A stretch of DNA of 26,871 bases from Flavobacterium psychrophilum (GTDB taxonomy: Bacteria > Bacteroidota > Bacteroidia > Flavobacteriales > Flavobacteriaceae), in the NCBI GenBank assembly GCA_945905915.1, contig CAMDQL010000018.1:1-26871 (forward strand). The letters run 5' to 3'. The number at the start of each line of letters is the position of its first letter. The first letter of the stretch is position 1. Both the position numbers and the translations under genes were made by a program. Positions 1 through 9,329 of this stretch are shown piece by piece. Below the pieces are notes generated by a model. That model ran no database searches and was not told the origin of the DNA. It saw only the letters and a program-made list of their open reading frames with translations.

Positions 1-2767
1 TTGGCCAAAATTTATTATCAGCAATATATTCTAATGGAAATGCTGCAACTTCTCTTGTATAAGGGAAAACCCATTCGTCTGAAGTAACCATGGCTAACGT
101 GTGCGGTGCATTTTTTAAAATATTTTGTATATCTTCTTTTGAAGACGCATTAATTTCTTTACGAATAGCAATCATAGCATCACAAAAACGATCTAATTCT
201 GCTAAATCTTCTGATTCTGTTGGTTCAATCATCAAAGTTCCAGCAACTGGGAAAGAAACTGTTGGGGCGTGGAAGCCATAATCCATTAAACGTTTCGCAA
301 TATCAGTTACTTTAATTCCATTATCTTCAAAAGCACGACAATCTAAAATCATTTCATGAGCAGCTCTTCCCATTTCGCCTGAATATAAAATTGGATAATG
401 CGCTTCTAAACGTGCTTTCATATAATTGGCATTTAAAATGGCGTGTTTTGTGGCATTTGTTAATCCTTCTGCACCTAACATGCAAATGTAACCATACGAA
501 ATTAAGCATACTAAAGCCGAGCCATAAGGAGCTGCAGAAATAGCTGTAATGGCTTGGTCACCACCAACTTTAACAATTGGGTTAGATGGTAAAAAAGGCA
601 CTAATTTATCGTTAACACAGATTGGTCCAACACCAGGTCCGCCACCGCCATGAGGGATAGCAAACGTTTTGTGAAGGTTTAAGTGACAAACATCTGCGCC
701 AATCGTAGCTGGATTGGTTAATCCAACTTGCGCGTTCATATTGGCACCATCCATATAAACTAAACCGCCATTTTCATGAATTAGGTTTGTGATTTCAATA
801 ATTGAACTTTCAAAAACACCGTGAGTAGATGGATAGGTTACCATTAAAGCAGCCAAATTAGCCGAATGTAAAATAGCTTTTTCTCTTAAATCTTCTACAT
901 CAATATTTCCTTCTGGAGTAGTTTTTGTAACAATAATTTCCATTCCAGCCATTGCTGCTGAGGCAGGATTTGTACCGTGTGCCGATGATGGAATTAAACA
1001 AACCGTTCTGTGTTTATCGCCGCGTGATAAATGAAATGCGCGAATGGTCATTAAACCTGCATATTCGCCTTGTGCACCAGAATTAGGCTGTAATGTTGTA
1101 CCTGTAAAACCAGTTACTTCATTTAATTGCAATTCCAATTTTTTAAGCATGGTTAAATAACCTTCCACTTGGTCTAATGGTGCGAATGGATGAATGTTGT
1201 TCCAATTTCCCATAGATAAAGGCAACATTTCGGCAGCTGCGTTTAATTTCATCGTACAAGAACCTAATGAAATCATCGAGTGATTTAATGCTAAATCTTT
1301 ACGTTCTAATTTTTTAATATAACGCATCAACTGACTTTCAGAATGATTGTTATTAAAAACATCATGTTGTAAGAAAGTTGATTTTCTAATTAAATTTTCT
1401 GATATTACAGATATTTCTACTAATTCAGTAATAGGTTCAAATGTTTTTTCTTTGGCTTCAGCGAAAATAGCTACAATCTGATTGATATCAGAAATAGAAG
1501 TAGTTTCATTGAATGAAATTGAAATGGTATTGGTATCAATATAATAGAAATTCACCTCATTTTTTTCTGCAATAGCTTTCACTTTTGCAGCATCCCCTTT
1601 TACATTTATGGTGTCAAAATAAGAAGTATTCGTTTGATACACACCAATTTTGTTTAAAGCTTCTACAGCCGTGTTTGCTGAATTATGCACTTTGTTGGCA
1701 ATATATTTTAATCCTTTTGGTCCGTGATAAACCGCATACATTCCGGCCATAACTGCTAATAAAACTTGAGCGGTACAGATATTTGAAGTTGCTTTTTCAC
1801 GTTTAATATGTTGTTCTCTTGTTCCCAAAGCCATACGTAAGGCGCGATTTCCGTTTACATCAATTGAAACGCCAATAATTCTACCTGGCATTGAGCGTTT
1901 GTATTCGTCTTTTGTTGCGAAAAAAGCAGCATGAGGACCACCATAACCCATTGGAATTCCAAAACGTTGTGAAGTACCAACTACAACCGCAGCGCCCATT
2001 TCACCTGGAGATTTTAATTTTACTAAAGATAAAATATCAGCAGCAACAGCAACTTTAATTTCATTTTCTGATGCTTTTGCTATAAATGAAGTATAGTCGT
2101 TTAATTGACCAAACTTCCCTGGATACTGAAGGATGGCTCCAAAAAAGTCTGAAGAAAAATCAAATGTTTCATGATTTCCAACTACTAATTCTATATTTAG
2201 TGGCGTAGAACGAGTTTGTAAAACAGATAATGTTTGTGGTAAAATTTCTTCTGAAACAAAGAATTTAGAAACATTATTTTTCTTTTGATCACGAGTACGA
2301 ACATCAAACAGCAAAGTCATTGCTTCAGCTGCAGCTGTAGATTCATCTAATAAAGAAGCATTTGCAATTTCCATTCCAGTAAGTTCAATAACTGTAGTTT
2401 GGTAATTTAAAATGGCTTCTAAACGACCTTGCGCAATTTCCGCTTGATAAGGCGTATATGCTGTGTACCAACCCGGATTTTCAAAAACGTTTCTTTGAAT
2501 TACCGCAGGAACAATAGCAGGGTTGTAACCTAATCCAATATATGATTTGAAAACTTTATTCTTTTTACCCAATTCTTGAATATGATTTAAATATTCATAT
2601 TCAGTCATCGGTTTTTCAAGATTTAGTTCGTTTTTTAAACGAATATCTGTAGGAATAGTTTCGTAAATTAATTGATCTACTGAATCTACTCCAATAGTTT
2701 TTAACATGTGGTTTAGGTCTTTTTCACCTGTTCCAATGTGTCTTAAAGCAAAAGCATCTGTTTTCAT
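1..2767 (-). CDS. gcvP: Glycine dehydrogenase (decarboxylating), P protein, 3'-truncated by window edge
   Basis: This is the PLP-dependent P protein of the cytosolic glycine cleavage system. It decarboxylates glycine and passes the aminomethyl group to lipoylated GcvH. The reverse-strand frame opens with [12 protein letters not shown] at 2767 and stays open to base 1, giving 922 residues with both homologous halves of the family. The PLP-binding lysine is Lys700, in [16 protein letters not shown] (codon at 668-670), a near-invariant motif. The visible end, ADNKFWP, matches the conserved C-terminal block, so only about 25-30 residues should be missing beyond the edge. I see no frameshift. Open frames on the opposite strand inside it, for example 90-281, are shadows. 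GcvH and GcvT are not in the window, so the gene appears to stand alone, as is common in Bacteroidota. Identification is secure. Confidence 0.97.
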   Translation of the reverse strand, partial: MKTDAFALRHIGTGEKDLNHMLKTIGVDSVDQLIYETIPTDIRLKNELNLEKPMTEYEYLNHIQELGKKNKVFKSYIGLGYNPAIVPAVIQRNVFENPGWYTAYTPYQAEIAQGRLEAILNYQTTVIELTGMEIANASLLDESTAAAEAMTLLFDVRTRDQKKNNVSKFFVSEEILPQTLSVLQTRSTPLNIELVVGNHETFDFSSDFFGAILQYPGKFGQLNDYTSFIAKASENEIKVAVAADILSLVKLKSPGEMGAAVVVGTSQRFGIPMGYGGPHAAFFATKDEYKRSMPGRIIGVSIDVNGNRALRMALGTREQHIKREKATSNICTAQVLLAVMAGMYAVYHGPKGLKYIANKVHNSANTAVEALNKIGVYQTNTSYFDTINVKGDAAKVKAIAEKNEVNFYYIDTNTISISFNETTSISDINQIVAIFAEAKEKTFEPITELVEISVISENLIRKSTFLQHDVFNNNHSESQLMRYIKKLERKDLALNHSMISLGSCTMKLNAAAEMLPLSMGNWNNIHPFAPLDQVEGYLTMLKKLELQLNEVTGFTGTTLQPNSGAQGEYAGLMTIRAFHLSRGDKHRTVCLIPSSAHGTNPASAAMAGMEIIVTKTTPEGNIDVEDLREKAILHSANLAALMVTYPSTHGVFESSIIEITNLIHENGGLVYMDGANMNAQVGLTNPATIGADVCHLNLHKTFAIPHGGGGPGVGPICVNDKLVPFLPSNPIVKVGGDQAITAISAAPYGSALVCLISYGYICMLGAEGLTNATKHAILNANYMKARLEAHYPILYSGEMGRAAHEMILDCRAFEDNGIKVTDIAKRLMDYGFHAPTVSFPVAGTLMIEPTESEDLAELDRFCDAMIAIRKEINASSKEDIQNILKNAPHTLAMVTSDEWVFPYTREVAAFPLEYIADNKFWP

Positions 2768-2812
2768 TTTTTGATAAAATGTATAAGTGTTTTTTTGTGT
2801 TGTATTAAACAA

Positions 2813-2820
2813 CAAAAGTA
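2813..2820 (-). promoter_or_regulatory. Probable gcvP -7 box
   Basis: Read on the minus strand this is TACTTTTG, an exact match to the Bacteroidota -7 consensus TAnnTTTG. It lies 45 nt upstream of the gcvP ATG. I see no TTG at the -33 spacing, so only half the promoter is supported. No glycine riboswitch-like structure was recognised in the short leader. Confidence 0.4.
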
Positions 2821-2905
2821 ATTATTAATCTTTTAATTTTTAGAATTTAAAGACTGATTTTTTGTGATTTTATCAACTAAATCAATATCTTATTAACAGA
2901 TTGAT

Positions 2906-2913
2906 TATTTTTG
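2906..2913 (+). promoter_or_regulatory. Possible -7 box, 4 nt before the UbiA-like gene start
   Basis: TATTTTTG matches TAnnTTTG exactly and ends only 4 nt before the ATG at 2918. If it is used, transcription would start at or next to the start codon and give a leaderless mRNA. No -33 TTG is present at the usual distance. Confidence 0.35.
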
Positions 2914-2917
2914 TTGA

Positions 2918-3730
2918 ATGATGTTTTATAAGAAAATATTTGACTTTTACATTGCGAGTAGCATTCATGTTGCGTTTGCCGCCTATGCATTTATTTTGCT
3001 GACTTTTACATCATTAAACAGTTCTTATGATTGTGATGTTGCTTATTTCGGTTTTTTTGGCACCATTACTGCTTATAATGTAATTAAATATTTTAGCGTT
3101 TATAAATTAAAAAAGCATCAAATTTCAAAGAAATTTCAATTTATATTTTTGCTAAGTTTGATTGCTTTTGCAGCCGCACTTTATTATTTTTTTCAGTTTG
3201 AAATAGAAGCGCAAGTTGTTGCTATATCGTCATTATTTATAACCATACTTTATGGATTTTCTTTTTTTGGCTGGTTGAATTCTGGTCGAAATTGGATTGG
3301 ATTTAAGGTGTTTTTAGTAGCCTTGAGTTGGACACTAGTTACTTTTTTACTTCCGGTTGTAGCATTAGAGATTACTATTACTGAAATAGTAGTGTTGCAA
3401 GCTATACAGCGGTTTGTATTGATCTATGCTTTGATGTGCATTTTTGAAATCATTGATTTGCAATTTGATACAGTTGCATTACAGACATTGCCACAACGAA
3501 TAGGAATAGCAAACACTAAAAAATTGGGTTATTTTTTATTGTTGGTGTTTATAGGAATTGATGGTGTAATTCAAAATGAAATACTACTTCTCAATTTGTT
3601 TTTTATCCTAGTTATTGCCGGTTTTTTATATTTTTCGAACGAAAAACGATCCAAATATTACGCTAGTTTTTGGGTTGAAAGTATTCCAATATTTTGGTGG
3701 TTAGCCCAAAGGATGCTTACTTATTTCTAA
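2918..3730 (+). CDS. Integral membrane protein, degenerate UbiA-prenyltransferase-like
   Basis: This 270-residue protein is highly hydrophobic, with roughly seven to nine predicted membrane segments across its length. The stretch FEIIDLQFDTVALQTLPQ (residues 176-193) resembles the second aspartate-rich motif of UbiA-family prenyltransferases, with Asp180 and Asp184 in place. The first motif, normally NDxxDxxxD, is replaced around residues 52-62 by YNVIKYFSVYK, which keeps an Asn but has no Asp. It is therefore a UbiA-fold relative that may have lost, or changed, metal-diphosphate chemistry. It starts with tandem ATGs (2918 and 2921). Its 3' end overlaps the convergent galE by 14 bp. No substrate can be assigned. 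Confidence 0.72.
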   Translation: MMFYKKIFDFYIASSIHVAFAAYAFILLTFTSLNSSYDCDVAYFGFFGTITAYNVIKYFSVYKLKKHQISKKFQFIFLLSLIAFAAALYYFFQFEIEAQVVAISSLFITILYGFSFFGWLNSGRNWIGFKVFLVALSWTLVTFLLPVVALEITITEIVVLQAIQRFVLIYALMCIFEIIDLQFDTVALQTLPQRIGIANTKKLGYFLLLVFIGIDGVIQNEILLLNLFFILVIAGFLYFSNEKRSKYYASFWVESIPIFWWLAQRMLTYF

Positions 3731-4733
3731 TCTTTCTTTCCCATTTCCAAGCACTCGCTAAAGCTTCTTCTAAAGACGATTGCGTTTTCCAACCAAGAAT
3801 GGAATTTGCTTTTTCGGTATTAGCATAAGCTTCTGTAATGTCACCTTCACGTCTGCCAATAATTTGGTATTTTAATTTTTGATCAGATACTTTTTCAAAC
3901 GCGTTTATGACTTGTAAAACCGAACTACCTGTTCCAGTTCCTAAATTGAAAATTTCTACGTTTTCAAGATTTTGTTGGTTTAGTAATCGTTTAAGTGCCA
4001 CAACATGTGCTTTAGCTAAATCCACAACATGAATATAATCTCTTATTGCAGTTCCGTCTGGAGTGGGATAGTCGTTTCCAAACACCGATAATTTTTCACG
4101 TAAACCAATAGCCGTTTGTGTAATAAATGGCACTAAATTTTGAGGAACACCTAAAGGTAATTCACCAATTTCAGCCGATTCATGTGCGCCAATCGGATTA
4201 AAATAACGCAATAAAATAGCATTTAATGCACTTACTTTTGAAGTATCGGTAATGATTTCTTCACCAATTTGCTTTGTGTTTCCGTAAGGCGACATTGCAG
4301 TTTGAATTGGTGCGTCTTCTGTAATCGGCATTTTTTCGGCTTGACCGTAAACCGTACAAGAAGAACTAAAAATAAAATTTGCAGACGGTAATTTAGTAAG
4401 TTCTTGCAGAACATAAATTAAGGCACTAATGTTGTTTTCGTAATATAATAATGGATTTTCGACACTTTCACCCACAGCTTTACTTGCAGCAAAATGAATT
4501 ACTCCAGAAATATCAGTATGTGTTGCAAAGAAATTTTGAACTGCAGTTTTTTCTCGTAAATCGATATTTTCAAAAATTGGTTTTTTACCGGTTATTCGTT
4601 CAATTCCATTTAAAACTTCCATAGAAGAATTGGAAAGATTGTCAATTGCAATAACCTCAAAACCTTCATTTTGCAATTCTACAACGGTGTGTGAACCGAT
4701 AAACCCTAAACCACCTGTAACTAATATCTTCAT
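3717..4733 (-). CDS. galE: UDP-glucose 4-epimerase
   Basis: This cytosolic NAD-dependent SDR epimerase interconverts UDP-glucose and UDP-galactose, supplying sugar for surface glycans. The N-terminus carries the Rossmann motif TGGLGFIGSH (residues 6-15). The active-site serines sit in SSSCTVYG (123-130), and the catalytic YxxxK pair is Tyr150/Lys154 in SPYGNTK. At 338 residues it is the normal family length. It lies 70 nt downstream of a DegT-type aminotransferase on the same strand, so the two are probably co-transcribed in a sugar-nucleotide unit. The gap holds a short-period repeat and no terminator. Its 3' end overlaps the convergent UbiA-like gene by 14 bp. Specificity for the N-acetylated sugars cannot be excluded from sequence alone. 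Confidence 0.95.
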   Translation of the reverse strand: MKILVTGGLGFIGSHTVVELQNEGFEVIAIDNLSNSSMEVLNGIERITGKKPIFENIDLREKTAVQNFFATHTDISGVIHFAASKAVGESVENPLLYYENNISALIYVLQELTKLPSANFIFSSSCTVYGQAEKMPITEDAPIQTAMSPYGNTKQIGEEIITDTSKVSALNAILLRYFNPIGAHESAEIGELPLGVPQNLVPFITQTAIGLREKLSVFGNDYPTPDGTAIRDYIHVVDLAKAHVVALKRLLNQQNLENVEIFNLGTGTGSSVLQVINAFEKVSDQKLKYQIIGRREGDITEAYANTEKANSILGWKTQSSLEEALASAWKWERKIRNK

Positions 4734-4740
4734 TTTTTTT

Positions 4741-4803
4741 AGCTTATGGCTTACAGCTGATAGCTAACAGCTTAACTACTGAAAGCATAAACTGAAAACT
4801 AAT
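4741..4803. repeat. 7-bp-period imperfect tandem array (galE/aminotransferase gap)
   Basis: Positions 4741-4775 are five consecutive heptamers with consensus AGCTTAY and no indels. They are followed at 4778-4803 by copies of ACTGAAA/ACTAATT (at 4778, 4791 and 4798), which read in reverse as TTTCAGT. Two different heptamer families are therefore joined in one 63-bp gap. The array fills nearly all the space between the aminotransferase stop and galE. No function is known to me. Confidence 0.7.
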
Positions 4804-5931
4804 TTAAACGTATTCTAAAACCGTATCGGTAATAAATTTAATTTGTTCATCGTCTAATTCGGTATGCATTGGTAAAGCAATCACTTCTTTACATAACTGA
4901 TTGGTTACAGGGAAATCTTCTTCTTTATAACGAACATCCGCATACGCTTTCTGACTATGTAAAGGAATTGGATAATAAATAGCACAAGGAATACCTTTTT
5001 CTTGTAAATGAGCTAATAATCCATCGCGTTTTCCATTGGTAATACGAATTACATATTGATGGAATACGTGACAATCGCAACTTTCACAAATAGTTGGTGC
5101 TACGATATTTTTATTTACACCTAATGCAAGTGAATATTTTCTTGCTGCATCTTGACGTGCAATGTTATATGTGTCTAAATGCTGTAATTTTGCTTTTAAA
5201 ACCCCAGCTTGAATACTATCTAAACGAGAATTTACACCTACAACATCGTGATGATATCTTTCATACATTCCGTGATTTACAATTCCTCTAATAATGTGTG
5301 CTAAATTGTCATCGTTTGTATAAATAGCTCCACCATCGCCGTAACAACCTAAGTTTTTAGATGGAAAAAAAGAAGTAGCAGCTACGTGCCCAATGGTTCC
5401 TACTTTCTTTTTAGAACCATTTTTTGATGTATAATCCGCTCCAATGGCTTGCGCATTATCTTCAATTACATATAAATTATGTGCGTTGGCAATTTCCATA
5501 ATCGCATCCATATTTGCTGCACGACCAAATAAATGAACGGGAACAATGGCTTTAGTTTTTGGAGTAATCGCTTTACGAATTCCTTCTAATGAAATATTCA
5601 TATTATTCATATCAACATCCACCAAAACTGGCGTTAATTGCAATAAAGCAATAACTTCGACAGTAGCCGCGAAGGTGAAATCGGCAGTGATTACTTCGTC
5701 ACCAGGTTGAAGGCCTAATCCCATCATGGCAATTTGTAAGGCATCTGTTCCGTTGGCACAAGGAATTACGTGTTTTGCGCCTAAATATTTTTCTAAATCG
5801 GCCTGAAATTGATGCACTAATGGACCATTAATATAGGTATTGTTGTCTAAAACCTCTTGAATAGACGCATTTACTTCTTCTTTTATCTTTTCGTACTGAC
5901 TTTTTAAGTCAACCATTTGTAATTTTTTCAT
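4804..5931 (-). CDS. DegT/DnrJ/EryC1/StrS-family PLP sugar aminotransferase (WbpE-like)
   Basis: This is a fold-type I PLP aminotransferase of 375 residues that transfers an amino group, usually from glutamate, to a keto-sugar nucleotide in the cytosol. Family landmarks are NGTDALQIAM (60-69) for phosphate binding, VIEDNAQ with Asp158 contacting the pyridine nitrogen, and FFPSKNLGCYGDGGA with the aldimine lysine Lys192. The closest pattern I recall is WbpE/WlbC, which acts on UDP-GlcNAc3-keto-uronate, including the RYHHxxVGVNSRLD block. This assignment is from memory and the substrate is not proven. galE follows downstream and waaA is divergent upstream, so the context is surface polysaccharide or LPS sugar synthesis. 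A clear -7 box precedes it. Confidence 0.9.
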   Translation of the reverse strand: MKKLQMVDLKSQYEKIKEEVNASIQEVLDNNTYINGPLVHQFQADLEKYLGAKHVIPCANGTDALQIAMMGLGLQPGDEVITADFTFAATVEVIALLQLTPVLVDVDMNNMNISLEGIRKAITPKTKAIVPVHLFGRAANMDAIMEIANAHNLYVIEDNAQAIGADYTSKNGSKKKVGTIGHVAATSFFPSKNLGCYGDGGAIYTNDDNLAHIIRGIVNHGMYERYHHDVVGVNSRLDSIQAGVLKAKLQHLDTYNIARQDAARKYSLALGVNKNIVAPTICESCDCHVFHQYVIRITNGKRDGLLAHLQEKGIPCAIYYPIPLHSQKAYADVRYKEEDFPVTNQLCKEVIALPMHTELDDEQIKFITDTVLEYV

Positions 5932-5954
5932 CTTCCTAATCTAATTAAGTCAAG

Positions 5955-5962
5955 CAAAAGTA
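5955..5962 (-). promoter_or_regulatory. Aminotransferase-galE -7 box
   Basis: The minus-strand sequence TACTTTTG exactly matches TAnnTTTG and lies 23 nt upstream of the aminotransferase ATG. The -33 element is weak. It sits back to back with the waaA promoter in the same 97-bp divergent gap. Confidence 0.5.
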
Positions 5963-5981
5963 AGAAATTCTGCTTACATTT

Positions 5982-6011
5982 TTTGTGTTCCATAAAAGAA
6001 ACGTAATTTAG
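5982..6011 (+). promoter_or_regulatory. waaA promoter, TTTG-N18-TAATTTAG
   Basis: A TTTG ends at 5985, followed by an 18-nt spacer and then TAATTTAG at 6004-6011. Both boxes fit the Bacteroidota consensus with one mismatch in the -7 element. The waaA ATG follows 17 nt later. Confidence 0.55.
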
Positions 6012-6028
6012 CAACATAAATTAGTACT

Positions 6029-7258
6029 ATGTCATTTATATATAACTTTATACTACTTTTTGTTTCGCAGCTTTTAAAGATTTTGGCGCTTTTTAGTCCA
6101 AAATTGAACTTGTTTGTAGAAGGAAGAAAATCAGTTTTCGAAACTTTAGCTGATAAAATTCAAACTTCTGATAAAACAATTTGGTTTCACGCAGCATCTT
6201 TGGGTGAATATGAACAAGGCTTGCCAGTAATTGAAGCCATCAAGCAACACTATCCAAATCATAAAATTGTTCTTACTTTTTTCTCGCCTTCGGGTTATGA
6301 AGTACGAAAAAACAATACAATAGCAGATGTTACCGTTTATTTACCTTTGGATACGATTTCCAATGCAAAACAATTTTTAGATTTGGTTCATCCGGAAAAA
6401 GCATTTTTTATTAAGTACGAATTTTGGCCGAATTATTTAAAAGAGCTTAAAAAAAGATCGATTTCAACATATTTAATCTCAGGAATTTTTCGCGAAAAGC
6501 AACTCTTTTTTAAGTGGTATGGTGGATTTTATAGAAAGGCACTGAAAACATTTACTTATTTTTTTGTACAGAATGAAAATTCAAAAAAATTATTACAGTC
6601 TATAGGTTTTGAAAACGTTAAAATTTCTGGAGATACCCGTTTTGATAGGGTAGTGGCGATTTTAGAAAAAGACAATACGTTAGATTTTATCGAACAATTT
6701 AAAAACAATCAAACTACAATTGTTATTGGTAGTAGTTGGCCTAAAGATGAAGATTTATTAGTAAATTACATTAATAAATCTTCAGAAAACGTAAAATTTA
6801 TTATTGCACCACATAATATAAATCATAATCAAATTTTAAATCTCAAAACCCAAATTTCTAAAAAAACGATTCTGTTTTCGGAAAAAAATAATGTTGATGT
6901 ATCAAATTATGCTGTTTTCGTTATTGACACCATCGGAATTTTAACCAAAATTTATTCCTATGCAGACATTGCCTATGTTGGTGGTGGTTTTGGAAATCCA
7001 GGTGTGCATAACCTTTTAGAACCGGCTACGTTTGGAATTCCAGTGGTTATTGGTCCAAATTATTCGCATTTTTCAGAAGCGATAGCTTTAGTAAATTTAG
7101 AAGGTTGTTTGACTATTCAAAATCAAACCCAATTGAATGAGGCGTTTGATCTATTACTTCAAAACGAAGACGAACGACTCGAAAAAGGACATATTTGCAA
7201 CACATTTGTTCAAATGAATAAAGGAGCGACTCAAACTATTATGTCGCATATTGTTTAG
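6029..7258 (+). CDS. waaA: 3-deoxy-D-manno-octulosonic acid (Kdo) transferase
   Basis: WaaA/KdtA is a membrane-anchored GT30 glycosyltransferase that moves Kdo from CMP-Kdo to lipid IVA at the inner face of the inner membrane. The 409-residue product starts with a hydrophobic anchor (about residues 4-23). It carries WFHAASLGEYEQG with the expected catalytic Glu60, KYEFWPN (about 129-135), and the C-terminal donor-site block YVGGGFGNPGVHNLLEPA (about 315-332). Length and order fit the family. It has its own promoter and diverges from the aminotransferase-galE pair. Its stop is 12 nt from the convergent M3 peptidase stop, with no terminator hairpin between them. How many Kdo units it adds cannot be told from the sequence. 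Confidence 0.95.
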   Translation: MSFIYNFILLFVSQLLKILALFSPKLNLFVEGRKSVFETLADKIQTSDKTIWFHAASLGEYEQGLPVIEAIKQHYPNHKIVLTFFSPSGYEVRKNNTIADVTVYLPLDTISNAKQFLDLVHPEKAFFIKYEFWPNYLKELKKRSISTYLISGIFREKQLFFKWYGGFYRKALKTFTYFFVQNENSKKLLQSIGFENVKISGDTRFDRVVAILEKDNTLDFIEQFKNNQTTIVIGSSWPKDEDLLVNYINKSSENVKFIIAPHNINHNQILNLKTQISKKTILFSEKNNVDVSNYAVFVIDTIGILTKIYSYADIAYVGGGFGNPGVHNLLEPATFGIPVVIGPNYSHFSEAIALVNLEGCLTIQNQTQLNEAFDLLLQNEDERLEKGHICNTFVQMNKGATQTIMSHIV

Positions 7259-7270
7259 TAATTCGATCAA

Positions 7271-9325
7271 TTAAACCAACCCAGCCCTTTTCAACAAAGC
7301 CTCCACTTTCGGTTCCTGACCTCTGAATTTTTTATACAATTCCATTGGTAATTCGGTGCCGCCTTTTGAAAGTACGTTATCTTTGAATTTGGTTGCTACT
7401 TCTGTATTAAAAATGCCTTTTTCTAGGAAATACGCAAAGGCATCGGCATCTAAAACTTCTGCCCATTTGTAGCTGTAATATCCCGAAGAATAACCGCCTT
7501 GAAAAATATGCGAAAAAGAAGTACTCATGCAATTTTCTGCTACATCTGGATATAAACTTGTGCCTTCCATTGCTTGTTTTTCAAAGGCTTTTACATCTTC
7601 AATAGTTTGTGATTTTCCATGATACGTCATGTCTAAAATTCCAAAACTTAATTGGCGCAACGTTGCCATTCCTTCTAAGAAACTCGAACTTTCTTTGATT
7701 TTTTCTACATAGTGTTGCGGAATAATTTCTTCCGTTTCATAATGTTTCGCAAACAAAGCCAATGCTTCGGGTTCATAACACCAGTTTTCCATCACTTGAC
7801 TTGGTAATTCCACAAAATCCCAATACACCGAAGTTCCTGATAAACTCGGATAAGTTGTGTTGGCTAACATGCCGTGCAACGCGTGTCCAAATTCGTGAAA
7901 CAATGTCGTTACTTCATTGAAAGTTAATAGCGAAGGTTTTGATTCCGATTTCTCGGAACTGACAATAGGAGGTGTGAAATTACAAACGATAGAAACATGA
8001 GGTCTTTCGTTGATTCCGTCTTTTATATATTGAGGTTTAAATGACGTCATCCAAGCGCCATTTCGTTTTCCTTTTCTTGGAAAAAAATCGGAATAGAAAA
8101 TGGCTACTAGTTCGTGAGATCCCCTACTGCTAGGGGATAATACTTCAAAAGTTTGTACGTCTTCATGATACTTGTCAATATCAAAAACTTCTTTGAATGT
8201 TATTCCGAATAGTTTTTCAGCGATGGTGAAAGCTCCATTCAACACATTTTCCAATTTGAAATACGGTTTTAATAACTCATCATCCAAACTGAATAATTTT
8301 TGTTTCAATTTTTCTGAATAGTAGGCACCATCCCATTTTTCTAGTTGATCAATTCTGTCTAATTCTTTTGCGAAAGCGGTCAACTGAGCAAATTCTTTTT
8401 CAGCAGCAGGTTTTGCTTTTTCCAATAAATCATTCAAAAACGATTGTACGTTGGATGGATTTTGCGCCATTCGTTCCTCTAAAACAAAATGCGAATGCGA
8501 TTCATAACCTAATAAATTAGCTCGTTTATGACGCAATTCTACAATTCGTTTTACATTTTCTTTATTATCAAATTCATTTTCTTGAAATGATTTTTTACCA
8601 GCAGCAATGGCGATTTCTTTTCGTAATTCACGATTGTCTACATAAGTCACGAAAGGTAAATAAATAGGAAAATCTAAGGTGAAAATCCAGCCATCTACTC
8701 CTTTTGATTTTGCCAAACTTGAAGCCATTTCTTTAGCTCCGGCAGGCAAACCTTTTAAATCAGCTTCATTGGTAATATGTAATTGATAATTATTAGTTTC
8801 GGCTAACACATTTTCACCATAAGTTAATTTTAGTTTGGCCAATTCAGTATCAATTTCACGAAGTTTTACTTTATCTGCTTCATTAAGTAAGGCGCCATTT
8901 CTAGAAAATCCTTTGAATTTTTTATCGAGTAAAGTTGCTTGTTCAGTGGTTAAATGTAACGAATCTTTTTGATCGTAAACGGACTTGATGCGTTTAAATA
9001 AATCTTCATTTAGCGCAATATCATTACTAAATTCGGTTAATAATGGTGAAACTTCTTGTGCAATTTTTTGCATTTCGTCACAGGTTTCCGCTGAATTCAA
9101 ATTGAAGAAAATTGAGGATAAGCGATCTAAAGCTGCTCCTGAAAAATCTAAAGCTTCAATAGTATTTTCAAATGTTGGCGCTTCTAAATTGATTGCAATA
9201 GCATTAATTTCATTTCGTGCAATTTCAATAGTTTTCTCAAAAGCAGGCTGATAATCGGATAATGAAATTTTACTAAAAGGAGCAGTTTTGTATTTTGTTG
9301 TAAAAGGTGCAAAAAAAAGTGTCAT
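7271..9325 (-). CDS. M3-family zinc oligopeptidase / peptidyl-dipeptidase (Dcp/PrlC-like)
   Basis: This metallopeptidase of the M3 (thimet oligopeptidase) family trims short peptides, probably in the cytosol because no signal peptide is visible. The 684-residue length is typical of Dcp and oligopeptidase A. The zinc site is HEFGH (His477, Glu478, His481), and the third ligand is probably Glu506 in YWDFVELPSQ. The block FFPRKGKRNGAWM (about 415-426) precedes it as usual. The ATG at 9325 opens MTLFFAPF. An oddity is a perfect 8-bp inverted repeat at 8119-8138 that encodes SPSSRGS (397-403), where relatives have a short acidic turn. It may be a small in-frame insertion. Sequence does not separate a Dcp-type dipeptidase from an endo-oligopeptidase, so no symbol is given. 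Confidence 0.93.
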   Translation of the reverse strand: MTLFFAPFTTKYKTAPFSKISLSDYQPAFEKTIEIARNEINAIAINLEAPTFENTIEALDFSGAALDRLSSIFFNLNSAETCDEMQKIAQEVSPLLTEFSNDIALNEDLFKRIKSVYDQKDSLHLTTEQATLLDKKFKGFSRNGALLNEADKVKLREIDTELAKLKLTYGENVLAETNNYQLHITNEADLKGLPAGAKEMASSLAKSKGVDGWIFTLDFPIYLPFVTYVDNRELRKEIAIAAGKKSFQENEFDNKENVKRIVELRHKRANLLGYESHSHFVLEERMAQNPSNVQSFLNDLLEKAKPAAEKEFAQLTAFAKELDRIDQLEKWDGAYYSEKLKQKLFSLDDELLKPYFKLENVLNGAFTIAEKLFGITFKEVFDIDKYHEDVQTFEVLSPSSRGSHELVAIFYSDFFPRKGKRNGAWMTSFKPQYIKDGINERPHVSIVCNFTPPIVSSEKSESKPSLLTFNEVTTLFHEFGHALHGMLANTTYPSLSGTSVYWDFVELPSQVMENWCYEPEALALFAKHYETEEIIPQHYVEKIKESSSFLEGMATLRQLSFGILDMTYHGKSQTIEDVKAFEKQAMEGTSLYPDVAENCMSTSFSHIFQGGYSSGYYSYKWAEVLDADAFAYFLEKGIFNTEVATKFKDNVLSKGGTELPMELYKKFRGQEPKVEALLKRAGLV
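8119..8138. repeat. Perfect palindrome inside the M3 peptidase gene
   Basis: Arms ATCCCCTA and TAGGGGAT flank a 4-nt centre, CTGC. The element is far richer in G+C than its surroundings and lies in frame within the coding sequence, at codons 396-403. It could be a tiny inserted palindromic repeat. Confidence 0.6.
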
Positions 9326-9329
9326 AAAA

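Noticed and set aside
90..281. Open frame on the plus strand at the window start
   Set aside because: It lies inside gcvP on the opposite strand and its translation shows no family features. gcvP itself runs off the window edge.
4741..4803. Possible CRISPR or protein-binding iteron array
   Set aside because: Units are 7 bp with no spacers and drift in sequence, so CRISPR is excluded. There is no initiator gene nearby to support iterons.
5094..5291. 65-codon plus-strand frame within the aminotransferase gene
   Set aside because: It is antisense to a secure gene with no recognisable product or upstream signal. The same holds for the frames at 8985-9251, 12472-12687, 17864-18064 and 21117-21302.
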